From Edwardsiella hoshinae NBRC 105699 = ATCC 33379 (GTDB lineage: Bacteria; Pseudomonadota; Gammaproteobacteria; Enterobacterales; Enterobacteriaceae), in NCBI RefSeq assembly GCF_000474215.1, contig NZ_BAUC01000025.1, forward strand, positions 1 to 58,670: a DNA stretch of 58,670 nucleotides, in the 5' to 3' direction. The notes beneath the pieces were generated by a model that saw only the letters and a list, made by a program, of their open reading frames with translations, ran no database searches and was not told where the DNA came from. Below, one piece after another: positions 30,821 through 41,207 of the stretch. The translations under genes were made by a program, and so were the position numbers. Position 1 is the stretch's first letter. Each line of letters begins with the position of its first letter.

Positions 30821-32344
30821 ATGACACTGGCCAGTGTATACACCCGTGCCGCCCTCGGCATACAAGCTCCCGAAGTCAGGATCGAAGCACATATCGGCAA
30901 TGGATTACCGGGTTTTACCCTGGTTGGTCTACCTGAAACGGCGGTACGCGAGGCAAAAGATCGCGTACGCTGCGCCATCCTGAACAGCGGATTCCAGTTT
31001 CCCGCCAAACGTATCACTCTCAATCTGGCTCCCGCCGATCTCCCTAAGGAGGGTGGACGTTATGATCTACCGATGGCATTGGCTCTACTGCTCGCTGCGG
31101 GGCAGCTCTCCAGCGTACGCACCATACATCACTATGAGTTTATGGGGGAGCTCGCCCTCTCCGGTGAGCTCCGCTCAGTACCGGGCATTCTACCGGCGGC
31201 AATCAGCGCCATACAGGCGGGCCGGACGTTAATCGCCCCCTGTGGCAACGCCGACGAGCTTGGATTGCTGGCCGCACCACGCCCCCCTATCGCCCCTTCC
31301 CTACTCGCCGTTTGCGCCTTCCTGCGCGAACAGGCTGTCTTGGACAGACCGCCGCCCCGCCAACCCAGCAATGACTATGCGTCTCTGGGGGATATGGCCG
31401 ATATCATCGGCCAGGCGCAAGCCAGACGCGCCCTGGAGATCGCTGCCGCAGGCGGGCATAACCTGCTACTCCTTGGGCCTCCGGGTACCGGGAAAACCAT
31501 GCTGGCCTGTCGTCTACCGGGGATCCTGCCGCCGATGACTCCCGATGAGGCGTTGGCGCAGGCAACAATCAGTAGCTTGGCCTATCCAGGTTCGGAGCAG
31601 ACACGCTATGGCGTGCGTCCGTTTCGCGCACCACACCATAGCGCTTCGATGGCGGCACTGATCGGCGGCGGCTCATTGCCGCGCCCAGGCGAGATCTCCT
31701 TAGCTCATCACGGTGTCCTGTTCCTCGATGAGTTACCCGAGTTCGATCGACGCACCTTGGATGCCTTGCGCGAGCCGTTGGAGTCCGGCATCGTTCACCT
31801 TTCCCGTGCCCGCATCAAAGTCAGCTTTCCCGCCCGTGTGCAGTTGGTGGCGGCGATGAATCCCAGCAGCGCTGGACACGGGGCTGGCGCAGGGAGCCGA
31901 GCCACACCAGGTCAAGTTCTGCGCTACCTCTCCCGCCTTTCCGGGCCGCTGCTTGACCGCTTCGATCTCTCTATCGAAGTGCCGCTATTACCCGCAGGCA
32001 TATTGGCCAGCCAACACGCGAACGGCGAAGACAGTGCCACACTGCGCCAACGCGTCACCGCCGTCCGGGCACGGCAATACGCCCGTAGCGGCCGGCTGAA
32101 TGCACATTTGGAGGGGGTAGAGCGTGATCGTGTTTGCCGCCTAAGTACGCACGATGCATACTTCCTGGAACAGGCTCTGACCCGTCTCGGCCTGTCGGTG
32201 CGCGCCTGGCACCGTCTACTGAAAGTCGCCCGCACGCTCGCCGATATGGAAAGCATGGAGAACATCGCCCAACACCATCTGGCCGAAGCCCTAAGCTATC
32301 GCGCCATCGATCGACTTTTACACACGCTACTGCAAGGGGAGTAA
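30821..32344 (+). CDS. yifB: YifB/ComM family Mg-chelatase-like AAA+ ATPase
   Basis: This is a hexameric AAA+ protein; its Haemophilus/Vibrio relative ComM is a helicase that promotes branch migration during natural transformation, and its role in enterobacteria is less clear. The 507-residue product has an N-terminal Lon-like S5 fold (TRAALGIQAPEVRIEAHIGN), Walker A LGPPGTGKTML near 218-228, the FRAPHHSASMAALIGGG block, LFLDELPEF (Walker B) and a C-terminal Mg-chelatase domain. The start at 30821 has AAGGAGG nine nt upstream. In E. coli its neighbour is maoP; here it is tdh. Confidence 0.95.
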   Translation: MTLASVYTRAALGIQAPEVRIEAHIGNGLPGFTLVGLPETAVREAKDRVRCAILNSGFQFPAKRITLNLAPADLPKEGGRYDLPMALALLLAAGQLSSVRTIHHYEFMGELALSGELRSVPGILPAAISAIQAGRTLIAPCGNADELGLLAAPRPPIAPSLLAVCAFLREQAVLDRPPPRQPSNDYASLGDMADIIGQAQARRALEIAAAGGHNLLLLGPPGTGKTMLACRLPGILPPMTPDEALAQATISSLAYPGSEQTRYGVRPFRAPHHSASMAALIGGGSLPRPGEISLAHHGVLFLDELPEFDRRTLDALREPLESGIVHLSRARIKVSFPARVQLVAAMNPSSAGHGAGAGSRATPGQVLRYLSRLSGPLLDRFDLSIEVPLLPAGILASQHANGEDSATLRQRVTAVRARQYARSGRLNAHLEGVERDRVCRLSTHDAYFLEQALTRLGLSVRAWHRLLKVARTLADMESMENIAQHHLAEALSYRAIDRLLHTLLQGE

Positions 32345-32404
32345 CCCACCGCCGCGCTCCGCAGCCAGTGGGCGTCATCCTATTAAAGAGGGGTATCGCG
32401 AGAC

Positions 32405-33430
32405 TTATACCCAGTCAAGGATCACCTTGCCAGAGTGACCCGAGCGCATCGCGGCAAAGCCCTGCTGAAAATCGTCGATCGCGTAACGATGAGTAATGAT
32501 CGGGGTCAGATCGAGACCAGATTGCAGCAATGCTGCCATCTTGTACCAGGTTTCAAACATCTCCCGGCCATAGATCCCTTTGATCACCAATCCTTTAAAA
32601 ATCACTTGATTCCAATCGATGGCCATATCACCCGGAGGGATACCCAACATGGCGATCTTACCGCCATGGTTCATGGTCTCCAACATGGTGCGGAAAGCGG
32701 CCGGAGCGCCAGACATCTCCAACCCAACATCGAAGCCCTCCGTCATCCCCAAGGCTTGCATGACCTCCGCTAAAGATTCGCGACTGACGTTTACCGCTCG
32801 CGTTACCCCCATCTTGCGTGCCAGCTCCAAACGGTAATCGTTCACGTCAGTGATCACCACGTGACGCGCCCCGACATGACGGCACACCGCCGCTGCCATG
32901 ATACCGATCGGCCCCGCACCGGAAACCAAAACATCCTCGCCAACCAGATCAAAGGAGAGGGCCGTATGCACCGCATTGCCGAAGGGATCGAAGATCGCCG
33001 CTAGCTCATCGGAGATATTGTCTGGGATCTTAAAAGCGTTGAAGGCGGGGATCACCAGATACTCGGCGAATGCCCCCTGACGATTAACACCAACGCCGAT
33101 GGTGTTACGGCACAAATGGGTGCGTCCGGCACGACAGTTGCGACAGTGCCCGCAAGTAATATGTCCCTCACCGGAGACACGATCACCGATGCGGAACCCG
33201 CTAACCTCTTGGCCGACAGCGACCACCTCGCCAACATACTCATGGCCGACCACCATCGGCACCGGAATCGTCTTCTGCGACCAGGTATCCCAGTTATAGA
33301 TGTGTACATCGGTACCGCAGATCGCCGTCTTACGGATCTTGATCATGATGTCGTTGTGCCCCAATTGCGGCAATGGGACATCGGTCATCCAGAGACCTTC
33401 TTCCGCATATAATTTGGATAAGGCTTTCAT
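32405..33430 (-). CDS. tdh: L-threonine 3-dehydrogenase
   Basis: Tdh oxidises threonine with NAD to 2-amino-3-ketobutyrate. It is a zinc-dependent medium-chain dehydrogenase: catalytic-zinc C38 (AICGTDVH), HEYVGEV, the structural-zinc [15 protein letters not shown] and Rossmann [11 protein letters not shown] use the second of two adjacent ATGs (33430, 341 aa, [12 protein letters not shown]) because AGGAGG sits almost against the first. It lies 9 nt after kbl in a two-gene operon. The 60-nt gap to yifB is one junction of a gene-order difference from E. coli. Confidence 0.96.
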   Translation of the reverse strand: MKALSKLYAEEGLWMTDVPLPQLGHNDIMIKIRKTAICGTDVHIYNWDTWSQKTIPVPMVVGHEYVGEVVAVGQEVSGFRIGDRVSGEGHITCGHCRNCRAGRTHLCRNTIGVGVNRQGAFAEYLVIPAFNAFKIPDNISDELAAIFDPFGNAVHTALSFDLVGEDVLVSGAGPIGIMAAAVCRHVGARHVVITDVNDYRLELARKMGVTRAVNVSRESLAEVMQALGMTEGFDVGLEMSGAPAAFRTMLETMNHGGKIAMLGIPPGDMAIDWNQVIFKGLVIKGIYGREMFETWYKMAALLQSGLDLTPIITHRYAIDDFQQGFAAMRSGHSGKVILDWV

Positions 33431-33439
33431 CATGCCTCC

Positions 33440-34636
33440 TTAGGCGATCACACCAAGCTGTTTACCGACACGAATAAAGGCGTCTACGGCCTGCTCGATC
33501 TGTGCTGGCGTATGCGCCGCCGACATTTGGGTACGGATACGCGCCTGCCCCTGCGGTACCACCGGATAGAAGAACCCCGTCACATAAATCCCTTCTTGTA
33601 ATAGCAGATCGGCGAAACGCTGCGCCAACTTAGCGTCCCCCAGCATCACCGGAATAATGGCATGATCGGCACCCGCTAAGGTAAAACCGGCGGCCGTCAT
33701 CTTTTCGCGAAATAGCCGGGCGTTATCCCACAACCGCGCACGCAGATCATCTCCTTGCGCCAGAAGCTCCAACACCGTTATGGAAGCGGCAACGATCGAG
33801 GGCGCCAATGAGTTAGAGAACAGATAGGGGCGTGAACGTTGACGCAGCCATTCAACGACTTCTTTCCGCGCAGCAGTGTAACCACCGGAGGCACCACCCA
33901 GCGCTTTGCCTAGAGTACCGGTGATAATATCGACACGATCCATCACCCCGCAGTATTCATGAGTCCCTCGCCCGTGCGCGCCGACGAAACCGACCGCATG
34001 CGAGTCATCCACCATCACCAGAGCATCATATTCATCCGCCAGATCACAGATCGACTTCAAATCGGCGATCACCCCATCCATGGAGAACACCCCATCAGTG
34101 GCGATCAGAATATGTCGGGCCCCCTCAGCGCGCGCCTGCACTAAACATGATTTTAATTGGTCCATATCGTTGTTGGCGTAGCGATAACGCCGGGCCTTAC
34201 ACAGACGCACGCCGTCGATAATGGAGGCGTGATTCAACGCATCAGAGATAATGGCATCCTCCGGCCCCAACAACGTCTCGAACAGACCTCCGTTAGCGTC
34301 GAAGCAAGAAGAATAGAGGATGGCGTCCTCCATTCCCAAAAAGGCGGCGATGTGTTGCTCCAACGCCTTATGACTGTCCTGCGTACCGCAAATAAAGCGT
34401 ACCGACGCCATGCCGAAACCATGACTGTCCATGCCAGCCTTGGCCGCGGCGATCAGCGCCGGGTGATTCGCGAGCCCTAGATAGTTGTTGGCACAGAAGT
34501 TTAAGACATGACTGCCATCGGCCACGGCGATCTCCGCCTGCTGGGCAGAAGTAATGATACGCTCGTTCTTGTACAGCCCGTCAGCTCGCGTCATCTCAAG
34601 CTGCTGTGTGAGTTGCTGGTAAAAATCCGCCGACAT
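33440..34636 (-). CDS. kbl: 2-amino-3-ketobutyrate CoA ligase (glycine C-acetyltransferase)
   Basis: Kbl cleaves 2-amino-3-ketobutyrate with CoA to glycine and acetyl-CoA, completing threonine breakdown with Tdh. It is an alpha-oxoamine synthase: [32 protein letters not shown] and the PLP lysine in [16 protein letters not shown]. The 398 residues match the E. coli enzyme. GGAG precedes the ATG. In E. coli the operon is repressed by Lrp; no Lrp site can be fixed here by eye. It is divergent from hldD. Confidence 0.97.
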   Translation of the reverse strand: MSADFYQQLTQQLEMTRADGLYKNERIITSAQQAEIAVADGSHVLNFCANNYLGLANHPALIAAAKAGMDSHGFGMASVRFICGTQDSHKALEQHIAAFLGMEDAILYSSCFDANGGLFETLLGPEDAIISDALNHASIIDGVRLCKARRYRYANNDMDQLKSCLVQARAEGARHILIATDGVFSMDGVIADLKSICDLADEYDALVMVDDSHAVGFVGAHGRGTHEYCGVMDRVDIITGTLGKALGGASGGYTAARKEVVEWLRQRSRPYLFSNSLAPSIVAASITVLELLAQGDDLRARLWDNARLFREKMTAAGFTLAGADHAIIPVMLGDAKLAQRFADLLLQEGIYVTGFFYPVVPQGQARIRTQMSAAHTPAQIEQAVDAFIRVGKQLGVIA

Positions 34637-34703
34637 GGGGTATCTCCTGAGTTCGATAGGCTAAATTCCGCGTTCATAGAAGCATCTTACTGCTGAAACA
34701 GTA

Positions 34704-34730
34704 TTGAAACGAGTTTGTAACTTCTATAAT
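34704..34730 (+). promoter_or_regulatory. Possible hldD promoter
   Basis: TTGAAA (34704-34709) and a consensus TATAAT (34725-34730) are separated by 15 nt on the plus strand, slightly short of the optimum, about 210 nt upstream of hldD. A second TATGAT occurs near 34880 without a good -35. E. coli hldD also has a heat-shock promoter; I could not identify one. The remaining 306-nt kbl-hldD gap carries no credible gene. Confidence 0.4.
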
Positions 34731-34942
34731 GGTAAAGATGCAGCATCTATCACGTCACGTGACGAGGCAAGCGAGAATAGGTCACAAAGTGATTCCAATG
34801 CCGTAGACTTACTCCACCTCTTCACACGCTTTTTGCTTAACAAGCGCGCCCTCAGCGCTGATTGCCGGGCCATGAAATGCTATGATGGCGCCATCTATCG
34901 GCGCTTCGCGCGCTCTCGTTAGCTCATTGAAAGGTAAACCTC

Positions 34943-35872
34943 ATGATTATTGTCACTGGCGGCGCCGGCATGATCGGCAGCAACATCGTTAAGGCATTGA
35001 ACGATAAAGGCTATACCGATATTCTGGTGGTGGATAACCTCAAGGATGGCACCAAATTTGTTAACTTGGTCGACCTGGATATCACCGACTATATGGACAA
35101 AGAGGATTTCATTGCCGGAATCGTCGCGGGCGATGACTTTGGTGATATTGAGGCGGTATTCCATGAGGGCGCCTGCTCCTCCACCACCGAGTGGGATGGC
35201 AAGTATGTGATGGACAATAACTATCAATACTCGAAAGAACTGCTGCATTACTGCCTGGAGCGCCAAATCCCCTTCCTGTATGCCTCATCCGCGGCAACCT
35301 ACGGCATGACCAATAAGTTCGTTGAAGATCGCCGCTACGAGGGCCCGCTGAATGTCTACGGCTATTCTAAGTTTCTCTTCGACCAATATGTGCGCCGTAT
35401 CCTGCCTCACGCCGAATCACAGATCTGTGGCTTTCGCTATTTCAACGTTTATGGACCGCGTGAGGGTCACAAGGGCAGCATGGCGAGCGTTGCTTTCCAT
35501 CTGAATACTCAGATCAATAATGGTGAAGCACCGAAACTGTTCGAAGGCAGTGAGCATTTCCGCCGCGACTTCATCTACGTCGGCGACGTCGCAGACGTCA
35601 ATCTGTGGTTCTGGGAGAATTCGGTATCAGGGATCTTCAACTGTGGTACCGGCAATGCCGAATCTTTCCAAGCGGTAGCCGATGCCGTCGTCGATTTCCA
35701 CCAGAAGGGCCAAGTGACCTATATCCCCTTCCCAGATAAACTGAAGGGGCGTTATCAGGCCTTTACTCAGGCTGATACGACGCAATTGCGCGCGGCCGGT
35801 TATACTCGACCGTTTAAAACCGTCGCCCAGGGTGTGCGTGAATACATGGAATGGCTAAACCGTAAGCCCTAA
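34943..35872 (+). CDS. hldD: ADP-L-glycero-D-manno-heptose 6-epimerase
   Basis: HldD (RfaD/WaaD) makes ADP-L-glycero-beta-D-manno-heptose, the donor for LPS inner-core heptoses. It is an NADP-binding extended [15 protein letters not shown] near the N terminus (Met replaces the usual Phe in GGAGFIG), [14 protein letters not shown], and the catalytic YxxxK in [12 protein letters not shown]. It has 309 residues, one fewer than E. coli. waaF follows after 23 nt, then waaC, the standard heptose operon order. Confidence 0.97.
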   Translation: MIIVTGGAGMIGSNIVKALNDKGYTDILVVDNLKDGTKFVNLVDLDITDYMDKEDFIAGIVAGDDFGDIEAVFHEGACSSTTEWDGKYVMDNNYQYSKELLHYCLERQIPFLYASSAATYGMTNKFVEDRRYEGPLNVYGYSKFLFDQYVRRILPHAESQICGFRYFNVYGPREGHKGSMASVAFHLNTQINNGEAPKLFEGSEHFRRDFIYVGDVADVNLWFWENSVSGIFNCGTGNAESFQAVADAVVDFHQKGQVTYIPFPDKLKGRYQAFTQADTTQLRAAGYTRPFKTVAQGVREYMEWLNRKP

Positions 35873-35895
35873 TAGAGTAAGGAATTTCTAACAGT

Positions 35896-36972
35896 ATGAA
35901 AATACTGGTGATCGGACCGTCTTGGGTCGGTGACATGATGATGTCACAGAGTCTGTACCGCACCCTGAAGGCGGAATACCCTGAGGCAGAAATCGATGTG
36001 ATGGCACCCAACTGGTGTCGTCCGCTTCTTGAACGCATGCCTGAAGTGCATGACGCGATCGCCATGCCATTGGGGCACGGCAGCCTAGGACTCGGTGAGC
36101 GCTACCGCCTGGGGCGCCAACTGCGTGAGCGAGAATATGATCGCGCCTATGTGCTGCCCAACTCCTTCAAGTCGGCATTGATCCCTTTCTTCGCCCGCAT
36201 TCCATTGCGCATCGGTTGGAAGGGCGAGATGCGCTATGGCCTCTTGAACGATCTGCGTCCGCTGGATAAATCGGCCTTCCCGCGCATGGTCGAGCGTTAT
36301 GTCGCGCTGGCCTATCCGGCCGCGCGCGTACGGCGCGCCACCGATCTGCCTCAGCCTTTGCGCTACCCCGCCCTTCAGGTACGGGACGAGGAGATAGCCG
36401 AAACCGCCGCCGCCTTTAACCTGACGGATCATCGCCCAGTGATCGGTTTTTGTCCCGGAGCCGAGTTTGGGCCGGCAAAACGTTGGCCTCACTATCACTA
36501 TGCCGTCCTGGCGCAACGCCTTATCACCCAGGGCTATCAGATAGCCCTGTTTGGCTCTGCCAAGGATCACGCTGCGGGTGAAGAAATTCGCCAAGCCCTG
36601 GATGAGGAAAGTCGAGAATACTGTCTGAATCTGGCAGGACATACTACGCTGGAGCAAGCCGTAGCGCTGATCGCCGCCTGCCAAGCCGTCGTCAGTAATG
36701 ACTCTGGTTTAATGCATATTGCCGCCGCCCTCGATAAACCACTAGTAGCGCTCTATGGGCCCAGCAGCCCAGATTTCACACCACCGCTGAACCAACATGC
36801 CCAGGTGATCCGGCTGATCTCCGGCTACCATAAGGTGCGGCGCGGGAAGGGAGACACCGGCTACCACCAAAGTCTGATCGATATCACGCCGGATCGCGTC
36901 GAGCAAACGCTGCACGCTTTGCTGCGCGCCAGCGCGCAGACAAACAACGGGGAAGTTCAGTGCGCATCCTGA
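35896..36972 (+). CDS. waaF: ADP-heptose:LPS heptosyltransferase II
   Basis: WaaF adds the second heptose to the inner core at the inner face of the inner membrane. The 358-residue GT9 protein shows MKILVIGPSWVGDMMMSQSLY, a PGAEFGPAKRWP nucleotide-sugar block and VSNDSGLMHIAAALDKPLVALYG. It is about ten residues longer than E. coli WaaF because of a C-terminal extension (ASAQTNNGEVQCAS). Its end overlaps waaC by 13 nt. Confidence 0.96.
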   Translation: MKILVIGPSWVGDMMMSQSLYRTLKAEYPEAEIDVMAPNWCRPLLERMPEVHDAIAMPLGHGSLGLGERYRLGRQLREREYDRAYVLPNSFKSALIPFFARIPLRIGWKGEMRYGLLNDLRPLDKSAFPRMVERYVALAYPAARVRRATDLPQPLRYPALQVRDEEIAETAAAFNLTDHRPVIGFCPGAEFGPAKRWPHYHYAVLAQRLITQGYQIALFGSAKDHAAGEEIRQALDEESREYCLNLAGHTTLEQAVALIAACQAVVSNDSGLMHIAAALDKPLVALYGPSSPDFTPPLNQHAQVIRLISGYHKVRRGKGDTGYHQSLIDITPDRVEQTLHALLRASAQTNNGEVQCAS

Positions 36973-37922
36973 TGGTAAAAACCTCCTCAATGGGAGATGT
37001 CATTCATACCCTGCCAGCATTGACCGACGCTCAACGGGCGATCCCTGGTCTACGCGTCGACTGGGTGGTGGAAGAGGGGTTTGCCCAAATTCCCAGCTGG
37101 CATGTCGCGGTCGATCGCGTCATCCCGGTTGCCATCCGGCGTTGGCGCAAAGCGCTATTCAGCGCACAGACCCGTCACGAGTGGCGACAATTTAAGCAAC
37201 AACTACATCAGATGCACTACGATGCGGTTATTGATGCCCAAGGGTTACTGAAAAGCGCGCTGCTGGTCACTCGGCAAGCGTACGGAATTAAACACGGCTT
37301 CGATCGTGCCAGTGTCCGTGAACCGCTGGCTAGCCTGTTTTATGACCGTCGTCACGCCGTCTCTCGTCAGCAGCATGCCGTCGAACGCACCCGTCAGTTA
37401 GTGGCGCAGAGCCTGGGTTATTCATTGCCATCACAACATGGTGACTATGCCATTGCCCAGCACTTTACTCAGCAACGACCTCTCGATGCCGGACAGTATA
37501 TGGTTTTTCTGCACGCCACCACCCGCGACGAAAAACATTGGCCAGAGGCGCACTGGCGAGAACTGATCGCCTGGGTCGGCAGCCATACCTCGCAACGCGT
37601 TAAATTACCATGGGGAGCGGAGCATGAACGTCAACGCGCCCTCCGCCTGTCCGCAGGATTTACGCATGTCGATGTCCTGCCTAAAATGACACTGGCCGAG
37701 GTGGCCAGCGTACTGGCAGGTGCCAGTCAGGTGATTTCCGTCGATACCGGCCTCAGCCATCTCGCCGCCGCGCTAGATCGGCCTAACATTACCCTATATG
37801 GCCCTACCGATCCGGGGCTTATTGGGGGCTATGGGATGGGGCAAGTATCGCTTATCTCGCCCAGCGGGCGCTTACAGGATTTAACCGCTGTGCGCGTGAG
37901 TCAACAAATCAACATCAATTGA
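36960..37922 (+). CDS. waaC: ADP-heptose:LPS heptosyltransferase I
   Basis: WaaC adds the first L,D-heptose to Kdo2-lipid A. The 320-residue GT9 enzyme begins MRILMVKTSSMGDVIHTLPAL from a GTG codon and includes VDWVVEEGFAQIPSWH, VIDAQGLLKSALL, FLHATTRDEKHWP and SVDTGLSHLAAALDRPNITLYGPTDP. The GTG start is set by similarity; it lies inside the waaF tail, so translation is probably coupled. The AT-rich GT2 gene begins 7 nt after its stop. Confidence 0.97.
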   Translation: MRILMVKTSSMGDVIHTLPALTDAQRAIPGLRVDWVVEEGFAQIPSWHVAVDRVIPVAIRRWRKALFSAQTRHEWRQFKQQLHQMHYDAVIDAQGLLKSALLVTRQAYGIKHGFDRASVREPLASLFYDRRHAVSRQQHAVERTRQLVAQSLGYSLPSQHGDYAIAQHFTQQRPLDAGQYMVFLHATTRDEKHWPEAHWRELIAWVGSHTSQRVKLPWGAEHERQRALRLSAGFTHVDVLPKMTLAEVASVLAGASQVISVDTGLSHLAAALDRPNITLYGPTDPGLIGGYGMGQVSLISPSGRLQDLTAVRVSQQININ

Positions 37923-37929
37923 GAAAAAT

Positions 37930-38871
37930 ATGATAGCTAACCCGATACTATCCATCATTATCGCCGTTCATAACTCAGCAGACTATATATTGACCTGTTT
38001 GCAAAGTCTCGAGCAGGCACTAGAGAAAAACTGTCATCCCGCATGCGTTGAGGCGATTATCGTTAATGATGGTTCAAGCGATAACTCGTTAGAAATCATT
38101 AACCATTTCCCAGCGAAAAATTTCACCAAGAAAGTCTTCTCGGTTGATTTTCATAATGTTGGTAAAGTAAGAAAGTTTGCTTTTACACACTGTACAGGAG
38201 ATTATATTACCATCCTAGATAGTGATGATGCATTTAAAAATAATTCTTTAGCATGGGTTATCTCAAAACTTAAATCATGTCATTGCGATCTGCTGATTAC
38301 TCCCTTGGAGGAGGTCAGAGGTAAACTACAATTACAAAAAATAGTCATTACAGACAAAGAAAAAATATTGGATAAAAATTCCGCCAAGAATTTATTTCTA
38401 GATCATAAAATGATTGATGGCCATATTTCAGGGAAATTTATTAAACATTCTTTATTAAACTTGGATATGTTTCCTGATCTTACATGCTATGAAGATATGG
38501 TAACTGTTGCTTATGCTATCCATAATGCTAATAAAATAGTATATTCTAATACTATTTGCTATCAACTCAGAAAAAGAGAAAATAGTCTTTCAGATGATAA
38601 AAAGGGTGAGAAATCACTACTAATGTTTGATGCTATGGATAAAATTGAGTATTTTTTCCTCGAAAGGCCAATTCAACAACATCTATTTGATGCTTTGATC
38701 GTAAAAGCAATATCAGACCTCATCTCTAGAAAAAGAATAGCAATACTACCACCGCATATAAAAAATAGGCTAAGAAAAATAAATCTTATCAAATATCTAC
38801 TTTGCCCTCAGGTAAGATTTAGTAGAAAAAAAATGTATCTATCATTAAAGACGAGATCACGAGCATGGTAA
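37930..38871 (+). CDS. Family 2 glycosyltransferase of the LPS core (substrate unknown)
   Basis: This 313-residue protein has a GT-A fold: SIIIAVHNSADYILTCLQSL at about 8-27, VNDGSSDNS at 45-53 and the DxD-type metal site ITILDSDDA at 93-101, followed by a variable C terminus rich in Lys and Ile. It probably adds a hexose or amino sugar to the outer core or a side branch. The DNA is far more AT-rich than waaC before it (19 of 60 bases are G or C at 38581-38640), suggesting horizontal acquisition. It overlaps waaL by 7 nt. I cannot name the sugar or assign a symbol. Confidence 0.85.
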   Translation: MIANPILSIIIAVHNSADYILTCLQSLEQALEKNCHPACVEAIIVNDGSSDNSLEIINHFPAKNFTKKVFSVDFHNVGKVRKFAFTHCTGDYITILDSDDAFKNNSLAWVISKLKSCHCDLLITPLEEVRGKLQLQKIVITDKEKILDKNSAKNLFLDHKMIDGHISGKFIKHSLLNLDMFPDLTCYEDMVTVAYAIHNANKIVYSNTICYQLRKRENSLSDDKKGEKSLLMFDAMDKIEYFFLERPIQQHLFDALIVKAISDLISRKRIAILPPHIKNRLRKINLIKYLLCPQVRFSRKKMYLSLKTRSRAW

Positions 38872-40118
38872 TTCGACAATTTAATTTCCATACTATTATT
38901 AGCATGATGCTATTGATAGCATTTACTCTTGCTTCGTTTTCAAGTCCATGGACAAGAGATGTTTTCTATCTATGTAGCTATTTATGCATCACATATATAA
39001 TTTCTCAGCTATTAAAAAATAAACATTGTAAAATCAAAACAATAGATTGTATCATCCCATGTTGTTTATTAGTGTTTGGCATTTCCAGAATTGTCTGGGC
39101 TATTTATAATCATCAGCATAGTGATCAGCTAAACGATATTTATGAATGTTATGAAGGCACGGGGAAAAGACTAATCGTTGGTTCAATGATTATTTATACG
39201 GTGATTTTATTGCGTGAAAATATAAGGCTATTGCTACGAAATAATTACATTAACCTTCTAATAAAAATATTACCTATTGCTGTATTCGGTTATGCTCTTT
39301 ATCAATACGAAGTGCTCAACATGCCTCGAGTTGAACTATCAACTAATCGAGCAACAGCTACCGCATATATTATTACACCGATTTTTCTTATCAGCCTTTA
39401 TTTATGTTTAGAGTATATTAATAAACAGGGTGGGATATTATTAGTCATTTTAAACCTATGTGCATCAATAGTCACCATCCTATTGACACAAACGCGAGCA
39501 GCTATCTTAGTATATCTACTATTAGCGTTAGTGACTAGTATCTGGGTATTACACAATCGAGTAAACTGGAAGATTATAACTGTAATCGTTGGTAGCCTTA
39601 TAATAATCATCACATTAAGCTATAAACCTTTCATTAAGCCGCGAATGGTTACAGCGATTCAGGAAACTGAAAATTATAATGTCGCTACCGCTACCGGTTC
39701 ATTAAGTGCTCGCTTCGCGATGTGGCAGGCTGGAATCTACGTATTTAAACATCATCCTCTAGGCCAATCAGCTGAAAGTCGTTATGCATTAACACTGAAT
39801 GCGGTCGAGCATAAAGAATTTAGTCCATTTATCATGCAATTCCTTAAAGTACATCTCCACAATGAAGTCATCGAAACCCTCTCACTACAAGGAGTATGGG
39901 GAACCCTATTACTAATAACAGTTTATTTATCTCTCTTACTGACTAGCCTAATACAAAAAAATCCATTGTTATTACTAAGTACGCTTAGCCTTATTGGTTA
40001 TGGCCTGAGTGATGTTTTATTTTTTAGTCGAGAAGTTACTATTACCTATTTAATCTGCATCGCACTATCATTAGTACTAGGAAGCCAGAGAACTGAACAT
40101 GAATATCGCTCACTTTGA
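38865..40118 (+). CDS. waaL: O-antigen ligase WaaL
   Basis: WaaL joins O antigen from its undecaprenyl-PP carrier to lipid A-core on the periplasmic face. The 417-residue product has about ten to twelve hydrophobic segments, the Wzy_C-domain LLTQTRAAILVYLLL with R211, a large loop with GSLSARFAMWQAG (R283) and the conserved histidine region VHLHNEVIETLSLQG (H332), considered catalytic in this family. The gene is strongly AT-rich (14 of 60 G or C at 39001-39060). It overlaps the preceding GT2 by 7 nt and the next gene by 20 nt. WaaL is usually among the most variable core genes. Confidence 0.88.
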   Translation: MVIRQFNFHTIISMMLLIAFTLASFSSPWTRDVFYLCSYLCITYIISQLLKNKHCKIKTIDCIIPCCLLVFGISRIVWAIYNHQHSDQLNDIYECYEGTGKRLIVGSMIIYTVILLRENIRLLLRNNYINLLIKILPIAVFGYALYQYEVLNMPRVELSTNRATATAYIITPIFLISLYLCLEYINKQGGILLVILNLCASIVTILLTQTRAAILVYLLLALVTSIWVLHNRVNWKIITVIVGSLIIIITLSYKPFIKPRMVTAIQETENYNVATATGSLSARFAMWQAGIYVFKHHPLGQSAESRYALTLNAVEHKEFSPFIMQFLKVHLHNEVIETLSLQGVWGTLLLITVYLSLLLTSLIQKNPLLLLSTLSLIGYGLSDVLFFSREVTITYLICIALSLVLGSQRTEHEYRSL

Positions 40119-41205
40119 GACGTCGATGGATTGGGGAGGTCAAGAGCTACGCATCGTCGAGCAGACGGAATGGCTCAATCGACATGGCTACCCGACCTGG
40201 ATTATCGCTCGGCCGGGCTCGGCAATCCTCGCCAAGGCTCAGGAGAAAAACCTGCCGACCTTCGCCATTCGAGTACGCGGATCGCTACATCCTCAGACGC
40301 TCGCCCCACTACTGAAATTTATCCGTGCACAACAGATCGCACTCTTGGATTGTCATGGTAGCCGTGATGCGGTCTATGGCGCGTTGGTCAAAGTATTGAC
40401 CGGAGTAAAAGTCATCCGCTCGCGCCATGTGACCGATCCGATAAAGATCAACGGACTCCATGGCCTGGTCTGGAAGCATGGCAACCACGGCATCATCACG
40501 ACAGCCAAAAAGATCCAGGATATGCTGGAAACACTCGGGATACCAAACCAAGGTAAGACGCTGGTCGCTCCCGCGGGTGTCGATCCAGTTCGTTTCTCTC
40601 CGCATCATGATACAGCGACGCTACGAGCAAAACTGGGGATCACTACAGACAGCATCGTCGTCGCCAACATTGGGATGATCCGCCCGGATAAAGGGCAAAA
40701 TTATTACATTGAGGCCTGCAAGCAATTACTGGATCAAGGCTTACCACTCACCTGTATCCAGGTAGGAGAGTCGACCAACCAAACGGCTGAGTTTAAGCAG
40801 CACGTTCTTAATCTAGCCCAGCCCTACTTGGGAAAACAGATCCGTTTTCTCGGCTACCACAATGACATCGAAAATTACCTAGCTCTCGCCGATATTGTCG
40901 TGATTGCTTCCGTCGCGACGGAGGCCCAGACGCGTTTAGTCTCTCAGGCCTTCCTAATGAAGAAAAATATTGTCGCCACTACCACTGGCGGCTTACCGGA
41001 AATGATCGACCATGAGCAAACCGGTCTCCTCTGTCCGGCACATGATAGCCGGGCATTAGCCAACGCGATTCAGCGCCTGCTCGAAGAACCCCACTTACGC
41101 GCAAGCCTACGCGAAAATGCTTATGAGCATGCACAGACATATATGACATTTGATCATATGATGAAAGAGATGGTCGCTTTCTATCAAGCGACATTAGCGA
41201 AATAA
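40099..41205 (+). CDS. Family 4 glycosyltransferase of the LPS core
   Basis: The 368-residue protein is a GT-B retaining glycosyltransferase: N-terminal MNIAHFETSMDWGGQELRIVEQ with the glycine-rich acceptor loop, C-terminal nucleotide-sugar region IGMIRPDKGQNYYIEACK, FLGYHNDIENYLALADIVVIAS and an EAQTRLVSQAFLMKK block where the usual EX7E would be, then GGLPEMIDHEQTGLL. It probably extends the outer core. In Klebsiella the gene after waaL is wabH (GlcNAc transfer), so a WabH-like role is possible but I cannot confirm it. Base composition returns towards the chromosomal average here. It starts 20 nt inside waaL. Confidence 0.85.
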   Translation: MNIAHFETSMDWGGQELRIVEQTEWLNRHGYPTWIIARPGSAILAKAQEKNLPTFAIRVRGSLHPQTLAPLLKFIRAQQIALLDCHGSRDAVYGALVKVLTGVKVIRSRHVTDPIKINGLHGLVWKHGNHGIITTAKKIQDMLETLGIPNQGKTLVAPAGVDPVRFSPHHDTATLRAKLGITTDSIVVANIGMIRPDKGQNYYIEACKQLLDQGLPLTCIQVGESTNQTAEFKQHVLNLAQPYLGKQIRFLGYHNDIENYLALADIVVIASVATEAQTRLVSQAFLMKKNIVATTTGGLPEMIDHEQTGLLCPAHDSRALANAIQRLLEEPHLRASLRENAYEHAQTYMTFDHMMKEMVAFYQATLAK

Positions 41206-41207
41206 CC

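Noticed and set aside
34704-34922. A 72-codon open frame between kbl and hldD on the plus strand
   Set aside because: It begins at a non-ATG codon, has no ribosome-binding site, shows no recognisable domain and overlaps the expected promoter region of hldD.
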